From: Neopestalotiopsis rosae
Lineage: Eukaryota > Ascomycota > Sordariomycetes > Amphisphaeriales > Sporocadaceae
NCBI GenBank assembly: GCA_023078685.1
Contig: JALGAS010000001.1
Location: 4,960,001-5,024,000 of the forward strand
Reading direction: 5' to 3'
Length of the DNA: 64,000 bases
In this document: positions 45,511-56,453 of the stretch, piece after piece
How the letters are laid out: the number at the start of each line of letters is the position of its first letter
How positions within the stretch are numbered: position 1 is the first letter of the stretch
The notes under the pieces: model-generated
Databases searched by the model: none
Told to the model about the DNA's origin: nothing
What the model saw: the letters and a program-made list of their open reading frames with translations, nothing else
Program-made: the position numbers and the translations under genes

Positions 45511-46782
45511 TGCTAAATGTGAAGGGGTTCCACATGGGCTAAGAGAGGATATTGTTGTTGGTTTTTGGACATCGTGAAAGGCACGCAGAAAAGTTCGAGA
45601 TTGCAATGACGATTGATGGGATTCTTGGTTTGCAAAACGGCGTTTTTGTTACAGCCGCATGAGCAGGTGGTGTTAAACATTAGGACACGGTATCACGCTT
45701 CATAGAATGCATTTACTCGCAGAGGATCAAGTTGTGCAAAGTAATAGATGCGATCGCGATGGACTTATGAATCTGTCCCATAAGAGATTATGTTCTTGCA
45801 TAGTAGGCCCGCCGTTTGCATTCAACCAGAGTACGCGTGTGCTTGAAGCATCGATTTCCCAGAAGAAATTCAACAAACTCCGGATGTGTCATAGGTTCCA
45901 ATAGGAGCTTATTTTTTCAACCACAGGTCACAAAGGTCGAATGGCCGAGCGGTAAAGCTCTTGAGTGCAGTGGCCACCCAGGTGAAAAGTGAATATCCTA
46001 TGATCAGACGAGAGGATCTTTGTTAGGGGGCTCGGGTTCGAATCCAGAGTCATCGCTCTTTTTTGTCCTTTTCTTTTTCCCTTAGACGCCAATGTATGTA
46101 CTGCCTGGTTGTCCTACGGATCTCTGGTGTGATTTGCTCCTTCTTTATCATTTATTTATTGAACTGCCCTTTTGTTTAGAGAGACAGGATACTCCTATGT
46201 GCTATCGGGTTCGAGGGTATCACAACTGTGGTGCCATGTCTACAAATCAGTGTCCAACAAGTCTAGCCTACCCGCAGCATTGAACATTCCTTCTTAGCTC
46301 CCACAAGTCTTCCACAGCAAAATTATCGCTTTTGAAAGATGAGCATCTTGTTGAATGGATTGAACAATTCAACTCGATCATTCAATCTCAATCTTGACTG
46401 TCGACCAATCAGTCATTCACGCCAAAGATTGCTTTTTCGTTGGATCATGCGACTGACACATGATCTCCAATTTGGTTGAACAAAAGGCGATTTCTATAGT
46501 TAATGTAGAAAGGGACTGATAAAGATTGTCCTTCATTGTTGCCATCCATAGGTTTGTTTCCCAATGCGTCCGGCTGTCTGGAATGTGTTTGCGCGGCAAC
46601 CCCTGGCATTTGTCATTCCAGCCAACACAAGTTCGTTGCTATTTACGTGTCTCACCCAAAACAGAACAAAATATTATGCGGACTTGATATTTCTGCCAAC
46701 GAACACTTTGCATTCGACGTCAAACTCTGCTCCTTGTGATTTGACCTAGCGGCTGCGGTGATCCAACGACATACGCATCACT
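45511..46782. other. Intergenic, holds the tRNA-like locus
   Basis: Apart from the tRNA-like element there is no supported gene. The part from 46740 is the immediate leader of the HExxH/cytochrome b5-like gene. Confidence 0.5.
45935..46057 (+). tRNA. tRNA-like Pol III locus, probably degenerate or intron-containing
   Basis: A perfect A-box-like TGGCCGAGCGG (45942-45952) and a perfect B-box GGTTCGAATCC (46034-46044) lie about 90 bases apart, followed by a T6 run at 46059-46064 that would stop Pol III. The TGGCCGAG start is typical of type-II Ser/Leu tRNAs, and the extra length would fit a long variable arm plus an intron. However, the 5' segment before the A-box (GGTCGAA) does not pair with the 3' segment after the T-arm (GTCATCG), and the anticodon arm cannot be placed. 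It may be a tRNA pseudogene or another Pol III transcript. Confidence 0.4.
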
Positions 46783-49700
46783 ATGGAACAAAGATGGCGC
46801 AGACGCCAGCCAACGGCTCCATTTCGCAGAACACATATGTTCGTAGAACCTCCACTGTCGCCATGGGCCGACCGGTTCTATCCAAATACCATGCCGTACT
46901 CAAGTATCGACGAAGACGGCGTACTCCACTCTAGCCTGGCGCCTTACTGGCCTCATCTCAGTATCAATGATCTACCCGAGATGGCGCGAATGCCTAATCT
47001 GGTGGTCCCACTACCTCATATGGAAGCACTTGATAGATTGTTCCTCGACGAGCGCCTCCAGAATAATTACCTTGGCGGATTTCGGACCTGGCAGGTCCCC
47101 GCGCTCAACTCGCGGCCTGGGCCATATGGACCCGATCACCATGTACCGAAGGACGGGAATGACTTGGGATGGAACATTTTCAAGGATTCAGCCTTTGAGA
47201 GAACCGAGAGGAGTTGGCTGACCTTCTACGCCCGCGAAAGGTGGCTCGATTATCGAGTGCCCTGCTTTGAAACCATCCAATTTCCAATCGTGGGCTTGGA
47301 TCACCACCCGAACAATTGGTGGACGGTAGACAATCAGCATATTTGGAACCAATTGTGTGTGCCAATTGAGATTGCTAATCGAATCCTTGAACAACTCATA
47401 GCGGAAAGAGACCCATGGTAAATCTTTATTCATTTTTCTGAGTTTATACCCGTGTGCATGGGTAATCATTCTATTTTAGCATTGCTAATCTCTTCGCGCC
47501 AAAGGATTGACGCCGTGATGTTCCAGCCGATAGAGTACTGGCGCGATTTTGACCCGCATGTCCTGGCCGCGTATATCCAGGACAATAACAATAACCCCTT
47601 CTTCATCCGAATGGAGCCTGACATCAACAAGCGACAATTCCCCGAGGTGATTCGGAATCAAATGTGTACGCTGCTCACTCATACAATGTGGACCTTCTTC
47701 GATGAACATCTGGACATGGGACTGGGTGCGACATGGCCCCTCGCCAACGTAACCCCATTAAAGCCTGGCTCGGTGGTTCCGTGCAACTTGATCACCATAC
47801 AGACTGCATGTCTTCGTTCCTTGTGCAACAGCAATTTGTCCCTCGTGGAGAGGGTGAATGTGCAAATGGCCTTGGCGGGTACTGTAAGTTGGTCGCAAAC
47901 GGTATAACAATTATAGTGCTTACGATTTCAAACAGATCCTCCACGAAACGATGGTAAGCTCGTAAAAAGACTATGATTCATGAATGGAACCTGAAAGCTA
48001 AGTCTGTGGGCAGCACGCTCTATGGATGGGCCGCCTTATTGTCGAAAAAGGTTCTACCCATGGCTATGAGGAGCCGGTACGTGGATATCTCTACAATGTT
48101 ATTCTGTCGCTTGCTTAATCATCATGGCAGTACGTGTGGCCGCTGGACGGTCCGCCAGAGACTATCCGAGAGATGGGCTTCTCTTTTGAAAAGCACATCT
48201 TTGGAGGTACTATACAAATACAACCCCAGCCTCTTGACCCCTACAAATGGAAAGGGAGGCCCCTGTTACTCACCATGAGCACCTGGCCGTTGTACAACAC
48301 GGGTACAAACCTACCACCTCAGCTTTGGCAGAACGAGGTATCTGCGCACAACATAATAAACTACCCTGTGCCAGCGTCGTGGTCTGCTGTCTTTTCCACC
48401 AAAGAATTCTGGATCGAGGTAGTCCCATTCTTTAGAGGCAAGGCTGCGTTCCTCGCTCCCAAGATCTTCCGGTCTGAACAACACCGAGACTGGTACACTA
48501 TTGGCCGGAGGGCCTATGGAGCAAAGAGGATGCGCTTGGACGACCAAGATTGGTACGCGGACAAGTATGAATGGGCCCATCAGGTATGGCAGGACCGTCA
48601 ACGACATTGGAATATGCTCAGACCGTGGTACCATGAAGAGTATCAAATATGGTCCGCTACACCTTGGAGCATGGTGGAAGCACGTACGATTGTAGAACGT
48701 TTCGTGGAAGCACATGCAATTCGTGACCAGGCGCAGTGTGTCAAGCAGTCGGAATATCTCACACGACACATAAACGCCTATAATGCCAACAGCCGCAGAG
48801 GTCCCCTGACCTGGGTGTACATTGTCATCGGTCTCCTGATGAGAGCCGCAACACCGTTGATGACGCATGACGCTCCCGACTGCTATCCCCCACGGAACCC
48901 CGGAGTGAATATATATCCCAACAGTCGCGGTGTTCCCGGCCCCTTTGCCGTACGAGGAGTTAGGCCCGGGGATCTCAGTTTTGATCTGTCCATGATCTAT
49001 ATAGACGAGTTCCAGCTCTTCAACATCATTCCCAGGAGCAACTGGGTATCTTCTGCATTGTCACTCCAGGAGGCCCAAACACTGGCCAATTCTGAGCGCA
49101 ACCTTGTTCCGGTCCCAGAGCCCTGGCTCAGAATGATCGATCACATATGGACCGAGTTATCCAATTGGGTTACCACGAATGGGGAGCCTACACTAGTCAA
49201 CTGGCCCGACTTCAATCTTGAAATCCCCGCATACGACCACGACCTAACATGGTCAAACGGCCACGACATCTTGACGAATCGAGAGCACAGCCCACTTGCT
49301 AGCCCGACCAATATTACCATGGCGCAGTCGTTCACCAGCTTGCCCGAGCCTGATGGGCCTCTCTTTGGCGCTCTGCTGACGAGCGCCAAAGGTGGTACTG
49401 CCGGACCCAGGCAATCCAGGACATTCGCTGACACGGACCGATATTTCACTGTTGGTGAGGTTGCTGACCACATTGGTTCCGATAAATGTGCTCGGATCGT
49501 TGAGCCAGATGGAAATTGTGGCTTCTACGTCTACGATATTACAGGTAAGTGCACAAGATCCGTACCATGTACAGAAAGACCCATCCTAACTCAAGTTCGC
49601 AGCGTATTGTAAGGAAGCAGGTTTTGCCGAGGGCAAGGACATTAGAGACCATCTGATACATCTTGGGGGGTACGGACCCTCCCTGATTTACGGGAGGAAC

Positions 49701-51429
49701 AAGCTTGGCAAATCAATAAAACCCTGGGTGCGCAGCTTGGTATGCCGAAGGGGCGCCGACTACGATCACGAGCTGCTCGACACGAGGGAGAGTCCTGAAG
49801 CGAGAAAGCTACACGCGGCCCTGGGTTCGAAAATACACCCCATTGGAAAATTGCGCACAAGGAAACGCCCGGAGGAGATTGCCGAGTACAATGGAGAAGA
49901 TGGGATGCCATTTTGGCTGCTCATTCGTGGCAGCGCATATGATTTGACTAGTGAGTTCTTGATGAAGACACCTCCAGACCGCGTCGCAACACACCTCTGT
50001 GATTCTACGCCCTATTCCTGGCTCACAAGGACGGCAATCAATGCTAACTGACCTCCCTGTCACAGATCTCACAACCTCACACAGGGATCGCGACGTGCTA
50101 AGATTCCTCGTGGAGCCCGCAAAATACAAGTCCTTGGATGTAAGCGAGGGCGAAAGCGAGAGGATGTTGAGGAGGCTGCAGCGGCACAAATGTGCCAATG
50201 TACAAGGAAAGCCATACAAGTGGATGCCGCAGCTCAAGCCCTACACGCTGGAAACGCTGGCACGGTGCGACAACCCGACGTATGGCTGTTACACGGCAAT
50301 CGGCGAAGACGTGTACGATTTGAAACGTGAGTTTTCCTTAGAGACCCTTTGTAGATGATCGAAACCTAACGCCGCGCTCTAGCATACCTCGACCATCACC
50401 CGGGTGGTCGCAAGATTCTCCTGAAGTGTCTTGGCGGAGAAGCCACTGAATTCTGGGATTGGCACTCTCCCGACATTCTGGGGCCAGTGAATCATCTGCG
50501 CATCGGCCGGCTCGTCCCTGAGGTGGAGATGAATTTTGTCGAGGAGCACGAGGTGGTTATTCACGGCTGGGTGTTTGACATATCCCGACTCGCACCGGAC
50601 CAATCCAAATTCAAGGTGGACCACGACATGTACGAGCACATCGCCAAGCTCGGAGGCCAAGACCTCTCAGAAGCCATCAAGAAGGATGATGTGACGGGAT
50701 CTGCTGTGTCGAGCCTCTATCAAAAAGGGAAGAGGCTGATTGTCGGAAAAATCAAGACCGATCGACCACTCAGAGAAATTCCTCAGGGCGAGCTGTACAA
50801 ACACTACGAAGCCAGTACCACCACTTGTACTTGGGTAGCAGTGAAGGGCCATGTGTATGATGTCACGAGTGCGTTTTCCCTCTCCTCTTCTGCAACATAC
50901 AAAGCTGTCCTCCGTGGTGTTGAAGACTATATCAGCTAACCCCTGTGTCTTTCCCCTTCTAGCCATCATGATCCACGGAAAGAGCTTCTACGAACACACG
51001 ATCCCCGACATATGGGCTGGCAGGGAACTAGGCGACGAGATACTCGCTGAGTGGCTGGCCGAGAATTACCCTCACTATGTGATTGGCAAGCTGGTGTCGG
51101 GCGAAGCCTGGCCGGAGCCAGAGGTCCCCAGCCAGGAGGAACTGGAAGCGGCAGAGCGCGAGCGCAAGGAAGAGCGACAGCGCCGCAAGGGAAAGTTCCC
51201 GGACAATCTCATCCCCGAGGACATTGTCAAATGGGCCAAAAAGACCAGTGCGACGCCCGCCGAGTACCGACACCAGATGGCGCTGCGGTTCGGGTGGTAC
51301 GAGGATAGCCAGCCCGACGATCCCGTCAAGCCGTGTATCAAGCTCAATGCGGATGGGACGAATGCTTGTCCCAAGTATGCGCGACCTCTACGCATTCGTA
51401 GTGCCGGGGATGGGGGAACATATATGTAA
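46783..51429 (+). CDS. Giant HExxH protein with serial cytochrome b5-like modules
   Basis: Nine exons: 46783-47417, 47505-47883, 47936-47953 (18 nt), 48014-48076, 48131-49544, 49603-49950, 50066-50326, 50383-50868, 50963-51429; 1356 residues with all junctions in frame. Exons 3 and 4 join as ILHETM|HALWMGRL, creating an HExxH motif (His341, Glu342, His345). Acidic candidates for a third zinc ligand follow in ETIREMGFSFE (375-385). The region to about 800 is Trp/Tyr/Pro-rich without other known motifs. The C-terminal 520 residues carry cytochrome b5-like elements: FYVYDIT (about 836), SAYDLT (952), DVYDLK with PYLDHHPGG (1039-1047), WVFDIS (1107) and HVYDVT (1201). Only the third has the HPGG heme-ligand signature. 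A charged helix (EELEAAERERKEERQRRK) and a C-terminal Cys pair end it. No signal peptide. Function unknown; zinc peptidase plus heme or sterol binding is inference. Confidence 0.8.
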
Positions 51430-53574
51430 TCATTTTACTTGCTTCATCTGAGGTGGTCTTTGATGGCTGAAGAGATGCCTCGCGGCGTTAATGGGGCTGG
51501 ACTTGTAACGGGCTTACTCTATACACCAGATATTAATAATACTAGATTAGATTCCAGCTTCCATGCTTGTCACGTTCTCCTCCAGAGTCAGCGTCAGGCC
51601 TCAGTAGCACTGTATCATGTTAATTGACTGATTGTCGAAAGGAATCTCGGGCTGACAAACTCGCAATGCTCGTCTCTGCTGCTGACCAAGTCTCGCTGCT
51701 GTAGACTTGAGGACGTAGCCAAGCCACCGTGACTCGAGATCATAACGCCGATGAGAAACGGCCTTTGGACGGCAATAGCGTCTTGAGCGAGGCATATGCA
51801 GTCGTGATAAGCAAGCAACATGACCCCAAATCCGCAGGGGCGGTGCTGTACATTTTACACTCCTACGCGTAAAGTTGATGAGAGCCTTGCTCGGCATGGT
51901 AAAAGTCACCTTGGCACCCAGAACAGCTAGATGATACGGCACAATAAGCTTATTGCCCATGCGATGCTGGCCGGGAACCAGACCAGGAATGCCAGGGAGC
52001 CAAGGAGCTACACATGTATGCCGTTACTAAGGTATGCTCTGTACGCTCCACTACGAGGTGGCATGAAGTTCATCCGTCCACGGGCACTTTTTTTGATCCA
52101 AAAGGTATGATGCAAGATGTGGGGATTGGGATCTTCCCGGTCTAAAACAGAAGGTTTTCCGCCAGTGCCGCTACGACGGAAGTGGTGCAAGCGGCGGTGA
52201 CTGGGCGAATTCTTGATTCTTCAAAGTGCCTCCAAGAGAGACTGAGAGAGTTGCTCCACCATGCATGGAAAAAATTCTCGAAACCTCGACAAGATCCGGA
52301 GTTAAGAATGCCAAATTCCTAGCCTTGCATTAATGGCATTTGCAACGAGCAAAGTACGAAATACATCTGAACACATATGCCTAACGGTTGAGGTCGGTTT
52401 TTCGATTTGTAGTATTGAGCGGTCAATGCGATGGTTATCGTACGACTGCATGACAAACATCGGGTTTAACAGCAGCATGAGTAAACAGTTTGAAGCTGAT
52501 CAAAAACATACTATGGTTCAGTAGAAAGAAGGAAGGATTATGGTCGATGACATCCAAGCCACCGAGTTCTGCGCTAATGCAACCTGCTTACTTTATATAA
52601 GCATTCTCTATTCCGTAGACAGAATGGGTGCACGTGGAGGTACCGTACCTGATCAAATGCTGACATGCAGTGCAGCTGCCGGGTCCAGTGGCCTGGACCC
52701 TGAGCTGTCTATTGGATCATAAAGTCTTCAAGCATAGTCCCGGACGACATGAGTAGCTCCAGGACGGGAGAAATAAACATTCCTCTCTTGACGGGTTAAT
52801 GCCAGAATGCCAGGTGATGCAAGGGGCTTACATTCCCAAGATCTCTCACAATGGCCACTCCAAAGTCCATGGTAAATCCGCTGCGAATTAGCATGACAGA
52901 CTCCAGTGCAATTATGCGGGCCCTGTGCGGACCCCCAATCGCCGATGGCATGCCACTGTTATCGCCTAGGTTAGGTGCAGCACCTGCGGATAAACGCCGA
53001 ACGAACCCCACGGTAGCACGGGTCAGCACCTTGTTACGACCCTCTGCCAGCGGGGATTGGCCCTCGCGCCTCCCAGAGAGCCCCAGAAAATGACTAAGGT
53101 AATGCGCTTGGCGGTCTGTCCCTCTGCACTGCGTTGCTACTACTATGTACTTGTCCACGGGTACGAGGCTCTCAAAGATTCTGGTTATCTGCTCTTTCCC
53201 GGCGCCATCCTTGCTAAGGTAGGTATCGGGCTCGATGAAGCTGCCGATACTCCCGCACTTGAACTGCTATCTCCAGCACACTACGCTGCACATCGTGCCC
53301 GGACCGGCCCACAGCCCATCTCGACTCTCTGCTAGCAGTCGACGTCATGACCGCGGTTGCAGGGTCGAGGCAGCGTCTGCGGGCAGCAAGTCCCGACTTT
53401 GTCTTCGTGGACATATAAGTAGGACAGCATCTCGTAGCATAATTGAAGAAAATTCCATCTACTCATTCTCTTCATTGCTATCTACATACTCACGACTCTT
53501 TGGTCAACAGTAGACTAACTTAGCAAAACCTTTACTGCACGTGATTCGTACACAAAACAGCACAAACATCAACA
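51430..53574. other. Gene-poor region, 2.1 kb
   Basis: No supported gene. It contains a perfect 8-bp inverted repeat with a 4-base loop at 52681-52700. The GC-rich open frames at 52796-53335 show no motif. The end (53420-53574) is the leader of the alcohol dehydrogenase. Confidence 0.45.
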
Positions 53575-54794
53575 ATGGCTAGCCCACGATTCCAAGGATG
53601 GCTCGGAAAGACGCCCGAGTCTGTCAATGGAAAGATGGAGTGGGGCGACTTTGAGCCCAAGAAGTGGACAGAGGACGATGTCGACATTGAGATCTCTCAC
53701 TGCGGTATCTGCGGTAGCGACTTGCACATGCTCAAGTCTGGCTGGGGAGAGACCCCTTACCGTGAGTCCCAAATTCCAACCACCTCCTTCTGCAACCATG
53801 AGGTTTTCTAACAGTTGTTTACAGCATGCTGTGTCGGCCACGAGATTGTCGGCAAGGCCGTCCGCGTCGGCAGTAACGTGAAGCACATCAAGGCTGGCGA
53901 CCGCGTCGGTGTCGGTGCCCAGGCTCGCTCTTGCCTGAAGCCCGACTGCGTGGACTGCAGCGCCGGCCTCGAGAACTACTGCGGCAACGGTACCGTCAAC
54001 ACCTACGGCTCCATCTACCCCGACGATGAGGGCAAGTCGTACGGTGGCTACGCCGACTACAACCGCACCAACGGCCACTTTGTCATTCCCATCCCCGAGG
54101 GCATCAGCTCTGCCGACGCTGCGCCCATGCTCTGCGGTGGTATCACCGTCTTCTCCCCGCTCCACAAGAACGGCGCCGGCCCCGGCAAGACGGTCGGTAT
54201 CGTCGGAGTCGGCGGTCTGGGACACTTTGGTGTCCTCTTCGCCAAGGCCCTGGGCGCCGACAGAGTCGTCGGTATCTCGAGAAAGGCCGACAAGCGGGAG
54301 GACGTGCTCAAGCTCGGCGCCGACGAGTACATTGCCACCGACGACGACAAGGACTGGGTGCAGAAGCACAGGCGGTCGCTGGACCTCATTGTCTGCACCG
54401 TCTCCAGCGAGAAGATGCCTCTCCAGAGCTACCTCATGATGCTCAAGACCGAGGGTACCTTTATCCAGGTTGGGTAAGTTCATGACGACCTCTCTTCGCA
54501 AGTTCTTGCTTCTCTGAACTGCCATGCTAACAACATTACAGTGCTCCCGACGGTGGCGCCCTGCCCAACATCAACGCCTTCACCCTGCTCGGCAACGGTA
54601 TCAAGGTCGGTGGTAGCGGTATCGGCTCCCCCGCTGAGATCAAGTACATGTTGAACCTCGCTGCCGAGAAGAAGATCAAGCCCTGGGTCCAGGAGAGGCC
54701 GCTCAAAGACGCCAACCAGGCCATCGTCGACATGGCTGATGGCAAGGCTCGTTACAGATATGTTCTGGTCAACGAGAACTACGGCAAGCACTAA
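53575..54794 (+). CDS. Zinc alcohol dehydrogenase, NADP-dependent (Adh6/cinnamyl type)
   Basis: Three exons: 53575-53761, 53825-54473, 54542-54794; 362 residues. The junctions restore TPY|PCCVGHEIVG and FIQVG|APDGGALP. The catalytic zinc site is HCGICGSDLH with GHE; the structural zinc loop shows the CLKPDCVDCSAGLENYC cysteines. The dinucleotide fold has GVGGLGHFGVLFAKALG (about 185-201) followed by a Ser-Arg-Lys pattern (GISRKADKRED), which favours NADPH. This matches cinnamyl-alcohol-dehydrogenase-like Adh6/Adh7 enzymes that reduce aliphatic and aromatic aldehydes. Codon use is strongly C-biased at third positions, suggesting high expression. Confidence 0.95.
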
Positions 54795-56453
54795 TCTGGG
54801 ACACGATTAATTCAATGATATTTGGGATAGATGGATAGATAGATGGAGAGCGGCTGGGTAGCGTGTATATTTGTTTTCTAATGATTTCAAACACAATAGA
54901 TATGTCTTGGAACATTGCTTAAAGGTTGCTTGCCTGCTGCGTTGTCGCTCTGTCCGTGAAGCTCTCAAAACACGTATGTCAACAGTGGCCGTGTATGCCA
55001 TGTCAGACTCTAAGATGCTGTCAGCAACTGTAGAATTAGGAACGACTAAATCGCAAGGTCTTCAATTCAGCAGTTGTTGCTTTGTAATCTGGACGCTGTT
55101 ATGGCTTCGCGAGATGTACTGGCCACGAGCCTAGCTCGACTCATGCTGTTGTTTTGATGTGGCTTTGGTCTCCCGTACTCGACGTCACGACGCACCTCAA
55201 AATTCCGGAAGTGGTCCCTGACAATCAATTTGCATTGCTTGATTCTGGTCGCAACATATTTCACGGCATATTCTGACAGACGGTGTTGTCCTCGTCACAC
55301 GTAAGTACCTAGGCACTGGCGCTCGTCAGCGCAGCTTGCACGCCCTCGAGTACTTAGCATGAACTCCTCCGATCGAATATTGGAATACTAAGTGATGTCT
55401 TGCTATTCTCACATGTCCCTTCAAAATTTTCTGTTCGTACTTCCAACGAATTCAAGCTATTGAGGTGCTCATTCGCTCCTCCAAACACAACGTAGTCAGC
55501 GCCAGAGGTCGAGCTGTCCCAGTGCTTAGATTTGACATTACTAGAGAGTCACTAGATGCCTCCTGGCAAGTCCATGGTGCAAATTACGATGTTGAAGGAA
55601 TCAGCCATGGAGGAGCGGCGTATCTCCCTTCCTGCCTACCTACTGACATCGTCATTGCTGCTCTCGTGGAGCGAACGTCAACATTATCGGATACCGCTCC
55701 CATCTACACGCAGGTACACAGAGGAGGCTACTACGAGAGGTTCACAATTGAGCACTCTTTAATTTGAAGCCATATTCATATTCAAAACGAGCAGATACCA
55801 TACGTAGATAGACCAAATGCCACCATCAACAGAGCCCATTGCCATACAGCTTTGCCTGGCCCAACGACCCGGCTGGCCTTTCATTCCTTCATACGCTTTC
55901 ACCGCTTTCAAAGATCTCGTTGCCTGGGCAGATTGCTGCTCTCTCAATGGCCGAGAGGAAGTCGTAACTGACGTGAAACCGCACTTGCCACGATTCGAGC
56001 CCTTCCATTGGCTGCACCCCGAGGCTGCTCGATTTCGGTTTATTTACCCATCTGCCACTCGAGCTCCTCTCTCTCTCTCTTCTCTTCTTCTTTTCTTCCT
56101 CATTGACTTGACAAAGTTCACTTTTGATAGTCATTGCGCGCTCCCAACGAAGTCGTTACTAGTGTTTCCAGCCCAGCTCGAACTCACGTTACCACGATCT
56201 TCTGCGGACAGCCGCCACCAACAACGCTCTTTTCCCCCCTTGTTTCTCCCCCCTTTTACACAGCACTACCCTCCCCCCTTTACCCGTTTTCCTTGTGCAT
56301 ATTTCTCTCTGTTTCTGTATTTTTTCCTCTGTTTCTTCGGTTGGTTTCTTTTTGTAGTTTCCTTCCTTGTTTTCCCTGTTTTCTCTCTGTCTTTTCTCTC
56401 TGTTTTTTCCTCTCTGGTTGTTCCTCTCTGGTTTTTCTCGGCTCATCATCAAG
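54795..56453. other. Intergenic and long leader of the palmitoyltransferase gene
   Basis: No supported gene. The ORF at 55465-55767 has no motif. The part from about 56060 to the next ATG is a long pyrimidine-rich tract. Confidence 0.5.
56060..56453 (+). promoter_or_regulatory. Long CT-rich promoter/5' UTR tract
   Basis: About 390 bases dominated by C and T (runs of CTCT, TTTC and TTTTCC) end at the ATG of the palmitoyltransferase gene. CT-rich tracts next to transcription starts are common in highly expressed mould genes. The tract leaves plus-strand frames open for long stretches and should not be read as protein. Confidence 0.5.

Noticed and set aside
53569..54525. 318-codon minus-strand frame opposite the alcohol dehydrogenase
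   Set aside because: Antisense shadow of a C-biased gene; Val/Gly/Ala/Leu repeats with no motif, and it spans the introns of the real gene.
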